From Micromonospora narathiwatensis (lineage in GTDB: Bacteria; Actinomycetota; Actinomycetes; Mycobacteriales; Micromonosporaceae), in the NCBI RefSeq assembly GCF_900089605.1, contig NZ_LT594324.1:5952001-6016000 (forward strand): a stretch of 64,000 bases of DNA. The letters run 5' to 3'. A model generated the notes under the pieces. It was not told the DNA's origin, made no database searches, and was given only the letters and a program-made list of their open reading frames with translations. Positions 17,091 to 26,237 of the stretch are shown here, piece after piece. Each line of letters opens with the position of its first letter. Position 1 is the stretch's first letter. A program made the translations under genes and the position numbers.

Positions 17091-19040
17091 ATGAGAAATC
17101 TGGACCTCACGCGAAGACTCTTCGGGGCCGTCGACGTTCTTCGAGGCGTGATGGATGTCGCGACTGGTGTGCGTGTCGTCTCGGCCGTGCTCGTGCTTAA
17201 ATGGGCATCCGAACATACTGATGCGCTGACAGTGCCAGACGTATCGCGCTGGGGTCGGTTAACAGCCTCTGCGGAAAACTCGCTGGCCGATGCACTAGAC
17301 CAAGCTATGACTGCGTTAGCGGTTAGCAATCCCGACTTTTTTGGCGACTTCTTCCATCATATTGTGCGTGACAAGCGAATCGGTGACCTCGAAGCCCGTA
17401 GCTTGATCGCTATCATCGACGAAATTCCAGTGGGCGGGGGTGGTCACGAGTCTGCTGACGTAGCGGGCCCGTTGTACGAGCAGATGCTTGCCAGGCTGGC
17501 GGATGACAACCGGCACAGTGAATTCGCTACGCCGTATTCCGTAATCCAACTAATGATTTCACTGGCAAATCCGCAGGTTGGCAATTCGGTCTACGACCCG
17601 TGCGCTGGGACGGGGGGCCTGCTCGCCGCCGCCGAGGCATTCGTCGCAGATCGCACGGGACAGCATAACGCGTTGCGCATCTTCGGGCAGGAGGTGAACG
17701 TAGAGACTAGTCAGGTTGCCCGGCTTAACTTAACGCTGCATGGCCTGTCGGACGTATCTCTTCTGGTCGGCAACGTGTTGACGAATCCAGGGCACCTTAG
17801 TGATTCTGAACGCTTGGAAAAATTTGACCGAGTGGTAACTCATCCTCCCTTCGGCATGCGATACGTCCCGGAAAAGCTCGCGTTTCCGGAGCAAACTCGG
17901 TACGGCCACAGTCGGTCAGCAGACCTGATGTTCGTCCAACACGTTCTGGCTTCCCTGGCGACCGACGGTACAGGTGTCATCGTTGTGCCGAACGGCGCGC
18001 TATTCCGTGGCGGAGCTGAGGGGCGCATCCGTCGTGCAATGGTTCAGGACGGTGTGATCGCCGCCGTTATTTCGATCGGACGTAATGTATTCCCTGGGAC
18101 GTCCATCCCGGCCAGCCTGCTCGTCGTGAACAGTGGCGGTACGACTCGCGCTAACAAGCCAGACGTGTTTTTTATCAACGCCGAACATGAGGTCGACTCC
18201 ACGCGGTCGCGGAGCCACCTGGCACCTCGTCACGTGGAGAAGATCGCGACCGCTTTTAGTGAGCGCCGGGAGATCCCCGGTTTCTCTCGATGGGTGTCAG
18301 TTGAGGAAATAGCCACTAAGGAATTCAGTCTAAATATTGGCGATTACGTCTCACCGATAGCTCCGCCGCGCGCCAAACTAAGCATCAACGGACTGCTCGC
18401 GGGCGAGGTTCCGATCGAAGAGGTCGAAGCGCAGGTCGACCGGCTCAACGCGTTCGGCATCGAACTGAATGAGCTTTTCGTGCCAGGGCGGCCCGGCTAC
18501 CTAGAGCTCGCCCTGGACGGGTATGACGTTATCGCCGAGACGATCTCAGCATTGGCTGCACCGAGGTCGACCGAATTCGTAACAGCCGCCGAAGGATGGT
18601 TCCACAAGTTCCAGCAGGAGCTGATTCTGCTCGCCGACCGACCTGTCGCAGCTGTACGTGAACACTTCGCTGGTCAGTTCAACCAGGCGCTAGGGCATAC
18701 CTCGAGAATTTTGAACGATGAACACCTGGCCGGCCTCTTCGTAGATTGGTGGGCAGCTAACCAAGAAGGCCTTAACCAGCTGCGTAGGCCCGACGGTGGG
18801 CCTGGGGCGCTCACGCCGGGCACGCGCGCAGCCGTCTTTGACAGGATCAGGGAAGACCTCTCGGCGCGAGCCCGAAAGCTCTTAGCTCAGCAGCAAGGCC
18901 AGCTGGTCGACGTGTATCGGGCGTGGAGCGACCAATACATGACATCGCTAGCGGAGCTAGCGCACCGACAAACAAAGGCATCCAACCGCTTGGCCGAGCG
19001 TCTGCACGACCTGGGTTACGAGTGGCCCCGCGGTGGATGA
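17091..19040 (+). CDS. HsdM-like N6-DNA methylase with altered catalytic motif (HPPF)
   Basis: A 649-residue protein starting at ATG 17091. It has the HsdM layout: helical N-terminus, HSEFATPYSVIQLM, the AdoMet-binding DPCAGTGGLL, and the motif IV region RVVTHPPFGMRYV. The expected Asn of NPPF is His251 here. This Asn normally contacts the target base amino group, so methylation may be lost or changed. VVPNGALFRGGAEGRIR and PGTSIPASLLVVN fit later methylase motifs. The last 200 residues are helical and may bind the specificity partner. No restriction gene follows. GC content is visibly lower than in the flanking genes. Confidence 0.8.
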   Translation: MRNLDLTRRLFGAVDVLRGVMDVATGVRVVSAVLVLKWASEHTDALTVPDVSRWGRLTASAENSLADALDQAMTALAVSNPDFFGDFFHHIVRDKRIGDLEARSLIAIIDEIPVGGGGHESADVAGPLYEQMLARLADDNRHSEFATPYSVIQLMISLANPQVGNSVYDPCAGTGGLLAAAEAFVADRTGQHNALRIFGQEVNVETSQVARLNLTLHGLSDVSLLVGNVLTNPGHLSDSERLEKFDRVVTHPPFGMRYVPEKLAFPEQTRYGHSRSADLMFVQHVLASLATDGTGVIVVPNGALFRGGAEGRIRRAMVQDGVIAAVISIGRNVFPGTSIPASLLVVNSGGTTRANKPDVFFINAEHEVDSTRSRSHLAPRHVEKIATAFSERREIPGFSRWVSVEEIATKEFSLNIGDYVSPIAPPRAKLSINGLLAGEVPIEEVEAQVDRLNAFGIELNELFVPGRPGYLELALDGYDVIAETISALAAPRSTEFVTAAEGWFHKFQQELILLADRPVAAVREHFAGQFNQALGHTSRILNDEHLAGLFVDWWAANQEGLNQLRRPDGGPGALTPGTRAAVFDRIREDLSARARKLLAQQQGQLVDVYRAWSDQYMTSLAELAHRQTKASNRLAERLHDLGYEWPRGG

Positions 19041-19202
19041 CCAATGCCCGCGGTCATTCACCGCGCGTCCACCGAGCAACCAGCGGCTCAAGAGGCGAGC
19101 AGCTCCAGCAGCGACGATGACAATGCGCCGGGACGGCGTGCCCGCTGTCAACACCGGCTCAGCCTCTTCAGGCGGAGCGAACTGGTACTGGCGAGCGGCC
19201 GG

Positions 19203-20075
19203 CTACGCCCGACGCCGACCGGCCTGTGGTGGCGGCTGGGGATGAACGGACGCCACGTCGCCGCGCACCGAAGCGTCGACCTGGAGTTGGTAGACCAGAC
19301 GACCGGACGGCGCGGCCGTCGCTTCGCTCCACGATGACGATGCAGAGACGAACACCCGGCCTGCGAGGAGGAACCCCAGTAGCGGCCCAGTCTCCGACTG
19401 GAGCTCAGCCAACACCACAGACTCCTCCGTGATCGGGTCCCCCCAGTGCCGAAGCACGGTCAGTCCCAGCGCAATCGGACTGACCGGCACGTCCGCCTTG
19501 CGCTTCGCGTCGCGCACCGCGAGCAGTTCGGCCCGCAGCCGATCCGCTGGCTCGCCTTGGGGAACGCCGGCCTTGATACACAGCGCCAGATACATCGACT
19601 TGAGTAGGGCCAGGTGGCACCGATTCTGATCCGGTGGCGACACCTCCAGAGTCACATCACCGCCAGCCGCCAGGATCCCGCCGACGGCAGGATCGCAGCG
19701 CCCTTCAGGCAGGAAGATGAACTGTCCGTCGGATGTCCACCGTCTCAGCAGCCGGCTCGTCTGCCGCCTGCCGGCGACCGCGTCCGACTGGAAGGACGAC
19801 GTCGACCAGGCTTCGTCGAACCAGTCGACCAGGTCGGCTTCCAGGAGAGTCCCGAAGCTATTGTTGCACCGGGCGCAGGTCCGGGTCATCCGCGTACCGC
19901 CGAGCCGCTGCGGTGGCACGTGCTCCTCCGTCGTCGCCGGGTCACCGCAGATGGGGCAGTCATCGAACATGCGCGGGCGCAGCACCTCGATCAGCCGCAG
20001 CGGCACCGTCTCCGTCGGCCCCGGCGGCTCGATCCCGAAGTCCAGCGGGCCGCCGCTCGCGCGATTCACCGACAT
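19203..20075 (-). CDS. HNH-type zinc-binding nuclease-like protein
   Basis: About 290 residues from ATG 20075; a TTG at 20099 would add eight residues and neither start has a clear ribosome site. Residues about 40-85 read CPICGDPATTEEHVPPQRL and then CARCNNSFG, the paired Cys-x2-Cys knuckles and EHVPP histidine of HNH proteins that often precede defence or toxin functions. The remaining 200 residues are unassigned, with LALLKSMYLALCIKAG as a helical core. It is convergent with the methylase gene. The zinc site looks complete, but nuclease activity is inference. Confidence 0.6.
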   Translation of the reverse strand: MSVNRASGGPLDFGIEPPGPTETVPLRLIEVLRPRMFDDCPICGDPATTEEHVPPQRLGGTRMTRTCARCNNSFGTLLEADLVDWFDEAWSTSSFQSDAVAGRRQTSRLLRRWTSDGQFIFLPEGRCDPAVGGILAAGGDVTLEVSPPDQNRCHLALLKSMYLALCIKAGVPQGEPADRLRAELLAVRDAKRKADVPVSPIALGLTVLRHWGDPITEESVVLAELQSETGPLLGFLLAGRVFVSASSSWSEATAAPSGRLVYQLQVDASVRGDVASVHPQPPPQAGRRRA

Positions 20076-20138
20076 TGCCTCGGGAGGCCGCTTACGCAAG
20101 GGAGCACCCCTGCCCCGACCAGGCAGCGTACGGGGGCA

Positions 20139-20822
20139 TCACAGGACGGCGCCGATCACTGCGTTGATCTGGTCCAGCCCCTGCTGCGCGAGCTGACGCG
20201 CTTCCTCTGTCGCCGCCTCCCTTGCGATTGGGAACAGGAAGCCCTTGAGCATGGCGACGCCGCGACGAAGCTGGCCCGGCTCAGGCTGCTCCTGCTGCAC
20301 CTCGACGAGCACCTCGTTGGCCGCAGCCTCGATGTCCTGCTGATCCCGCGGCGTCAGCCCGTAGCCGGGAAGCTGCTGGAGGATCGTCACAACCGCCTCC
20401 GCGAGCGGCTGGAACTCCGGTGAGACCTGCTCGGCAATGTTCTGCTGCTGCGTCACATCGCGGTTGCCCCACGCGAACTGGCCACCCTGAGAAGCGCCGT
20501 GGAATACCGGTCCGTGGTTGATCGTCGGGCCGTATCCCTTCTGGTCACGTAGGTAGTCCGCCACGTTGCCCTGCCAGTCGGTCGCGCAGTCGATGCCGTC
20601 AGTGGTGATCTCCGCCTGCACTGGACCGTGAAGCTGGTCGACCTCGGTCCCCTTGATCAGCCCCTTGGCGGACAGGTACTCGGCTGCATCTTGGATCTCA
20701 ACGTCCGTGAATCGGGCACCCCCCCCAGAGCGATCCGTCGTCCTTGCCGAACTCCTCGCCCCTCTCCTCGCAAAGACGAAACGGCGCCGCCGAGTATGCA
20801 CCACCCGCGCCCGTCCTCGCAT
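20139..20822 (-). CDS. Unknown protein with winged-helix-like start, N-terminus probably disrupted
   Basis: The convincing coding part is residues after FTDVEIQDAAEYLSAKGLI, which resembles the second half of a winged helix. It is followed by a Gly/Asn/Gln-rich strand region (INHGPVFHGASQGGQ) and a helical tail to 20139. The 35 residues before it, up to ATG 20822, are Arg-rich and unlike a protein. Just upstream of the good part is a run of eight C (20719-20726). With seven, the frame would continue into a more protein-like upstream sequence (EERGEEFGKDDGSLW), although that frame has no start codon. I think this is a damaged or phase-shifted gene. Function unknown. Confidence 0.5.
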   Translation of the reverse strand: MRGRARVVHTRRRRFVFARRGARSSARTTDRSGGGARFTDVEIQDAAEYLSAKGLIKGTEVDQLHGPVQAEITTDGIDCATDWQGNVADYLRDQKGYGPTINHGPVFHGASQGGQFAWGNRDVTQQQNIAEQVSPEFQPLAEAVVTILQQLPGYGLTPRDQQDIEAAANEVLVEVQQEQPEPGQLRRGVAMLKGFLFPIAREAATEEARQLAQQGLDQINAVIGAVL

Positions 20823-20901
20823 AGACGACGGCGCTCCTCCTTCAGCCGCCGAGCTCGTACCTGTGATGCGCGCAGGGCTGTGCCATCTACGGCTTCGTCG
20901 A

Positions 20902-20907
20902 TAGAGT
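20902..20907 (+). promoter_or_regulatory. Putative -10 box for a leaderless CARF operon transcript
   Basis: TAGAGT ends 9 bases before the CARF ATG at 20917, and no Shine-Dalgarno sequence is present. That spacing fits leaderless transcription from an actinobacterial TAnnnT promoter. No clear -35 box is seen. Confidence 0.4.
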
Positions 20908-20916
20908 TCCTCTCCG

Positions 20917-22350
20917 ATGGGAAGCTTGGACGAGAAACACGCCCGCATGCGGCGGATCTTCCGTGGCGAGGAGAAGTACGGCGAGGGCACGTCGGCGGAG
21001 CAGGCTCAGGCCTTCCGGTTGGCCGAGATCTACGACGAAGCCGTCGAGGTCGCACGGACCAACTCCGCGGACGTCGAGCGGCCAGCAGTCGATCTGCTGA
21101 TCAGCCTTTCTGGGTTCTCCCCGGAGACGACGTTGCTCGCCTTCGCGCTGACCCGGCCGGCAAGGATCTTGATCATCACGTCAGAGGGCACCCAGAAGAC
21201 GATCGACGCAATCTGGGAGAAGCTCGCTGGCAAAATCAAGTTTTCCGAGGCCCGGCATGTGACCTGCGATCCCGTCGATCCGACCAGCATTTATGACATC
21301 GTACTGAAGGAGGTCCGCTCCCTGCTGACCGCTGGGCGGCCGCCGCACGTGATTATCGACATCACTGGCGGGAAGAAGGCGATGAGCGCTGGTGCGGCAC
21401 TGGCCGCTTCCCAACTGGACCTTCCGATGTGCTACATCGACAGCACTTTCGACCCCGAGATTCGCCAGGCTCTTCCCGGTAGCGAACGGCTATGTGTACT
21501 GCCGAATCCGACGGCACTGTTCGGGGATAAGGACTTGACCGCCGCGATGGCCATGTTCCGCAGCGGCGTGTATTCCGGTGCTCATGCACTGTTCGAGAAG
21601 CTGAGCGAGTCGATCGCCGAGCCGACCCGGGTGCGGTTCCTGCGTGACCTCGCCGCTCTGTATGAGGCCTGGTGCAATCTCGATGTCGACGGATTGCCGG
21701 CGCTGATCGTTCGCGTTCGGGAGCATCTGCGTGAGAAACGGATGGCACTCGCGGCCCCCATCACGCAAAGGATCATGAAGCAACTTGAGTTCGCGGAGGC
21801 GCTCGCAGGCCGGGACGGACCGACGATGCTGCTCAACTTCTTCCTTCTAGGCGAGCACTATCGAGTCCAAGGCCGTCATGACTTCGCCGCGCTTCTCTAC
21901 TACCGCAGCATTGAGAAGGCGTTCGAGGAACGGCTTTCCAGCGAGTTCGGGCTCGACCCGGTCGATCCCGACTACACCAAACTGGGGGATGTGGACGACC
22001 TGGCGGCCCGGTATGCCGTATTGACCACCGAGGTATATGGGGAACCGACACCCTCCCTACCCCGCAAGATCGCGCTGATGGATGCAATGCTCCTGCTGTG
22101 CCTGAAGGACGACGCGGTGTTGAAGCGAATTGGTTGGACGACACCGTCCTCGATCAGCAGCATGCGTGGTGTCGTTGACACCCGAAACCGGTCGGTTCTC
22201 GCCCATGGCACCGCATCGGTGTCAATGGAACAGAGTGTTCAGCTCAGCGGGCGGGCCCGTGCTCTGATGCGGTTCTTTTGGCAAGTTCACGAACCAAACC
22301 AAAATATCACTGAGCGTATCGAGACGCTACGGTTCGTTAGCGAGCTCTGA
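20917..22350 (+). CDS. CARF-domain protein of the TIGR02710 type with C-terminal HEPN-like RNase motif
   Basis: A 477-residue protein. Residues about 55-200 look like a CARF (Rossmann) sensor: LLISLSGFSPETTLLAF, ILIITSEGTQKTID, and the diagnostic IIDITGGKKAMSAG with Asp148, followed by DLPMCYIDS. This DxTGG(K/T)K motif marks the Cas02710/TIGR02710 family. After a helical middle, the C-terminal part carries RNRSVLAH (Arg423 to His430), a fit to the Rx4-6H motif of HEPN ribonucleases. CARF domains bind cyclic oligonucleotides or related signals and HEPN domains cut RNA, so a signal-activated RNase is the best guess. There is no CRISPR locus in the window. The stop overlaps the helicase start by one base (TGATG). 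Confidence 0.8.
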   Translation: MGSLDEKHARMRRIFRGEEKYGEGTSAEQAQAFRLAEIYDEAVEVARTNSADVERPAVDLLISLSGFSPETTLLAFALTRPARILIITSEGTQKTIDAIWEKLAGKIKFSEARHVTCDPVDPTSIYDIVLKEVRSLLTAGRPPHVIIDITGGKKAMSAGAALAASQLDLPMCYIDSTFDPEIRQALPGSERLCVLPNPTALFGDKDLTAAMAMFRSGVYSGAHALFEKLSESIAEPTRVRFLRDLAALYEAWCNLDVDGLPALIVRVREHLREKRMALAAPITQRIMKQLEFAEALAGRDGPTMLLNFFLLGEHYRVQGRHDFAALLYYRSIEKAFEERLSSEFGLDPVDPDYTKLGDVDDLAARYAVLTTEVYGEPTPSLPRKIALMDAMLLLCLKDDAVLKRIGWTTPSSISSMRGVVDTRNRSVLAHGTASVSMEQSVQLSGRARALMRFFWQVHEPNQNITERIETLRFVSEL

Positions 22351-25300
22351 TGGCACCGCCCTTACTCGAGCCTGATCAACCGAACACTGGCCACCCACCG
22401 CCCATGAGGGTCGCTGAACTCCTGCTGTCCACACAGCAGAGACTGGCTCTACCGGATGACACCACGCTGGATCAGGTGGTCGATGACATGGCCGGCGGAA
22501 TCTGGATCGCTCGATACCTTTCGTCGGGACAGCGGGGTCCTCGGACCTACCGGCTCGGTGGCTCCCGATTCGAGGCCCGAGTCCGACGTCGGAAGGGTCA
22601 GTCGTCGGGTGCCTGGCTGGCCGAGGTGACGGCCATCGAGGTGACGTCCTCGATGCCTCGCCGGTATGACCGCATCGTGCCGGCCGTCGTCTCATTCGAG
22701 CCGAACTATCGCGAGCTCGCCTTCGACATGGAAGATCTCCTCAGACAGCTGGAACAGTGGCGCCAGATTCACCAGGGCCGCGTCGTTGCGCCCGCTTCCG
22801 AACAGCTCAAACGCACGGTCCACTTGGAATACGGCCGACTGAAGCGGCTCCTGGAGATCGTTGAGCAACGTCCAGAAGTCGCCGAACAAACCGTCTCGGG
22901 CGTCGTCCTCTCCGTCGAGGAGGGCCTCGACGGAGCGGACACTGTGGTTCTCGATGTCAAGCCCCCCACGGACCTGGCCGACTTCGACCGCCGCCGGGTG
23001 ACGATCACGGCCTCGAACGGCGTCACGGTGAACACCAACGTCCAACGAATCCGCGCCGGGCGGATCGCGGTCCGGCAACCCGGTAACTGGTTGCCCAAGC
23101 GCGGGACCGAAGTGACCGTCAATCTCGTCAAACCATTCGGGATGCGACAGAACGCTCTTGCTCTCAAGAGCTTTCTCAATGGAGAGGTGGAGGGCTCCTG
23201 GGACGATTTGGCCCGCTTGTTGTGTCAGGCCCATGGCCTCACTGCCCAGGGACCGCTCGCGTTGCCCCAGCGGTTCTTCTGCGATGACAGTGACAGCAGC
23301 GTGCCCTTGAACGACGAGCAGCGGCGCGCTGTCGCCGGGGCGGTGTCGACCCCGCACGCGTTCCTGGTGCAGGGTCCGCCGGGAACTGGCAAGACCGAGG
23401 TCATCTGTGAAACCATCAGGCAATTGACCGCGCGGGGCGAGCGGGTGCTGCTCCTGGCGCCGACTCATGTCGCTGTCGACGAGGTGCTTGGCAGGATCGG
23501 GCACAAGCCCGGCGTCCGGCCGCTTCGCATCACCTGGGACGACGACCGGGTGCACGAGTCCGTCCGCGACTACCTCGAGCCCAATGTCGGCGCCGGTCTG
23601 AAGGGCCTCGTTGCCCGACCCGCCAAGGGTGCCCGCGACCCGCTGTGGGCCGCAGAGCTGATTCAGGTCGAAGAGCGCATCCAGGATGCCCGGCGAGCGA
23701 TCTCCGCCATCGCAGACAAGCGCCGTCAGGCGATTGCCCTGGCCCACACGCGGGTCGCGCTCGCGGCGGCCGCCGAACGCCTCGACCTCAGCCGCTCCCG
23801 GGCCAGTCAGGAGTTGGGCACTCTGAATGAGGCGGCGAAGTTGGCGACAGCGCGTGTCGACGCTGCCGCTAGCACCCTGAGCCGAGCCGTTCGCACTCAC
23901 GGTGACCTGCTCACGACGGCTCGTCCGATACTCGAGCCGCTGCCCCCGCTCGCGCGGAGCTGGCAGGCCGCAATGCGAGTAGCCTCGACCGCCGCGATCG
24001 CTCTCGACGCCGCGAACAAAGAACTTGACCGGGCAACAGGGCTGCTGAACCACAATGTGACAGAGGCGAGGAACGACGTAGCACGGGCCGGCCTGGATAA
24101 CCACGCTGTGATGGCACGGCTGGAGGACGCGCTGGCTGAGTTGCGGCGGGCGCAGCTGGACCTGGACAACGCGGTCTCCCATCAAAACCAGCTCGGGCGG
24201 ATGCTTACGGCAATGAATCTCGGTCGCGTCACTGCCGCTCGCCGCCGGGCGGACGAGGCAGAGGCAGCGGTCACCTACTGGCGGAACCGGTCACGCTCAG
24301 CCACGGACTGGCAGCGCGCGGCCGAACGTCACATGGCCGCTGTCGAGGCCAACCGCACCAACGATGTCGTGGCCGCACGCGAACGGGCCAGCAACGCTCG
24401 ACAGCAGATGGATGCGGCTGTGCGGCAAAGCACCTTGCGATGGACCCGGCTCGCGGAGGCTGCCGGCGACGCTCAGCCTGCCATGACAGAGGTAGCTAAC
24501 ATGAACGAGAGGCGGAGAGTCGCTGCGTTTCTAGCCGGAACGGTTTCGGCTCTCCTCGCCGGGAAGCCGCCAGTAGGCGCGGACCATGGGACGCTGGCCG
24601 CGCTGGGATCGGTTGCTCAGATTGCCGGGCAGCTGTCACAGACAGTGACGGACCTCGTTGCGGCGCGCCGGGAGCAGCGATCCGCCCTGGAAGACCAGAC
24701 CTGGTGCCAGCGGGAGCTGCAGGTGGGAAGAGACCGCATCGAGAGCTCTCTTGCCGCCGCTGAGCAGGATTTCACCGCGACCCAGAGCCGCTACGATGCC
24801 GCAGTCAAGCGAGTCGAGAAGATCAGCCAGATCCTTGCCGGGAGGTCCGAGGATCCAGCGGACCACAGCCGGGACATTGAGCAACTCGAGCGTCGCCTAC
24901 ACGTACTACAACGACTTCCGGCACTGCACCAGCGTTGGTACGAGTTGACCAGCGGCCAGTCCGACGACCTGCTCTTGGCCGACATCCGCGAGTCGCTGGT
25001 CCGAGCCGCGAACCTTGTGTGTGCCACCACCAAAGGAATCGTCGGACGAGGCAGCCAGGTCGTCCGGTACGCCGACTACGACACCCTAATCGTCGATGAG
25101 GCGAGCCGTGTGACCGAGAGCGAGTTCCTCATCGGCGCCACACGGGCGCGTCGGTGGATTCTCGTCGGCGACGAGCACCAACTGCCCCCGCATGTCGATC
25201 AGCGCGACGAGCATTTCCTGCACGCGCTGACCGCCCTGCATCGCTTCCACCGCGGCGCCGGTGAGAGCCTCGAAGCCTCCGTGCAATACCTGGCACAGGT

Positions 25301-26237
25301 CTGGGCCGAAGACGAGGAACTCCACAAGTTCCGAGCCGAGAGTGTGCTGGCCGTCGCGGAAGAGTTAAGTTCCAGCGGTTTGTGGGCCACGAGCTTCCGG
25401 GACCCTTTCGAATCGGCGTACCTTCGCGTCCAGTCATCCGGCAACCGAAACGATCCGGACCGGCAGGTCCTCACTGCCATGCTTCGCCACCTGGTGCAGA
25501 GCCTGTTCCAGCGGGTGGCTCCCCGGGTTCCCGCCGGCTTGCGGCAGGAGCTCGTCTGGCAGCGGCGCATGATCGAACCACTGGCCCGGATCGTTGCCCA
25601 ACCGGTCTATAGAGGGCAATACCGGACACCGCCCGCCGCTGATCTCGCTGCGATCGGGCTGACTCCGCTGGTGCTCGCCGAGACGCTGACGCAACCGGTG
25701 ACGTTCGTCGACACCAGCCACTTTCGGGACTGCGGCGACACGCCACAGGACCACGGCTTCGTCAACGAACGAGAGCAACACTTCGTGGAACGTGTCTGCC
25801 GCCTGTACAACGAAGATCTCGGGCGAAGTGGCTCCAAGCCCGTCACTGTCAGCGTTCTGGCGTTCTACCGGGCTCAGGCACAACAACTGTCGCGTCGGCT
25901 ACGCAGACTGGACCTGCCACACCTTGAGTGGGAGGTCATCGATGTGATCGACCGTATTCAGGGCCAGCAGAGCGATCTGGTCATCATCAGCTTCACCAGG
26001 GCACACACCGGGCGGATCGGCCCAGGGTACGGCCAGTGGCTGCAAGACATCCGCCGCCTCAACGTCGCCTTCACCCGAGCACGTCGCGCCCTCGTGTTCG
26101 TCGGTCATGGCCCTACTCTCAGCGCGCTCGGTGCCCCCTCCGCCGACGCAGAGCCCAGTCCCGCGCGGATCTTCTACGAGAACCTCTTCAGCCTCGTCGA
26201 CCAGGACGACGAATTCATGCGAGTTCGCCGGCTATGA
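22350..26237 (+). CDS. UPF1/DNA2-type SF1 helicase with long helical insertion
   Basis: A 1295-residue protein. Residues 1-300 are beta-rich and precede the motor. Walker A is GPPGTGKT (342-349), followed by VLLLAPTHVAVDEVL. Residues about 430-870 are a long Ala/Arg/Glu/Leu-rich, probably coiled-coil insertion. Walker B is IVDEAS (Asp916-Glu917), then WILVGDEHQLPP. C-terminal motifs are DRIQGQQSDLVIISF and RLNVAFTRARRALVFVGH. This order is that of the COG1112 group (UPF1/DNA2/SMUBP2-like), acting on RNA or DNA. It is the central gene of a four-gene operon, joined to its neighbours by a 1-base overlap upstream and a 4-base overlap (ATGA) downstream. All motor motifs look intact. Confidence 0.88.
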   Translation: MAPPLLEPDQPNTGHPPPMRVAELLLSTQQRLALPDDTTLDQVVDDMAGGIWIARYLSSGQRGPRTYRLGGSRFEARVRRRKGQSSGAWLAEVTAIEVTSSMPRRYDRIVPAVVSFEPNYRELAFDMEDLLRQLEQWRQIHQGRVVAPASEQLKRTVHLEYGRLKRLLEIVEQRPEVAEQTVSGVVLSVEEGLDGADTVVLDVKPPTDLADFDRRRVTITASNGVTVNTNVQRIRAGRIAVRQPGNWLPKRGTEVTVNLVKPFGMRQNALALKSFLNGEVEGSWDDLARLLCQAHGLTAQGPLALPQRFFCDDSDSSVPLNDEQRRAVAGAVSTPHAFLVQGPPGTGKTEVICETIRQLTARGERVLLLAPTHVAVDEVLGRIGHKPGVRPLRITWDDDRVHESVRDYLEPNVGAGLKGLVARPAKGARDPLWAAELIQVEERIQDARRAISAIADKRRQAIALAHTRVALAAAAERLDLSRSRASQELGTLNEAAKLATARVDAAASTLSRAVRTHGDLLTTARPILEPLPPLARSWQAAMRVASTAAIALDAANKELDRATGLLNHNVTEARNDVARAGLDNHAVMARLEDALAELRRAQLDLDNAVSHQNQLGRMLTAMNLGRVTAARRRADEAEAAVTYWRNRSRSATDWQRAAERHMAAVEANRTNDVVAARERASNARQQMDAAVRQSTLRWTRLAEAAGDAQPAMTEVANMNERRRVAAFLAGTVSALLAGKPPVGADHGTLAALGSVAQIAGQLSQTVTDLVAARREQRSALEDQTWCQRELQVGRDRIESSLAAAEQDFTATQSRYDAAVKRVEKISQILAGRSEDPADHSRDIEQLERRLHVLQRLPALHQRWYELTSGQSDDLLLADIRESLVRAANLVCATTKGIVGRGSQVVRYADYDTLIVDEASRVTESEFLIGATRARRWILVGDEHQLPPHVDQRDEHFLHALTALHRFHRGAGESLEASVQYLAQVWAEDEELHKFRAESVLAVAEELSSSGLWATSFRDPFESAYLRVQSSGNRNDPDRQVLTAMLRHLVQSLFQRVAPRVPAGLRQELVWQRRMIEPLARIVAQPVYRGQYRTPPAADLAAIGLTPLVLAETLTQPVTFVDTSHFRDCGDTPQDHGFVNEREQHFVERVCRLYNEDLGRSGSKPVTVSVLAFYRAQAQQLSRRLRRLDLPHLEWEVIDVIDRIQGQQSDLVIISFTRAHTGRIGPGYGQWLQDIRRLNVAFTRARRALVFVGHGPTLSALGAPSADAEPSPARIFYENLFSLVDQDDEFMRVRRL

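Noticed and set aside
22692..24185. 497-codon minus-strand ORF
   Set aside because: Antisense shadow inside the helicase gene.
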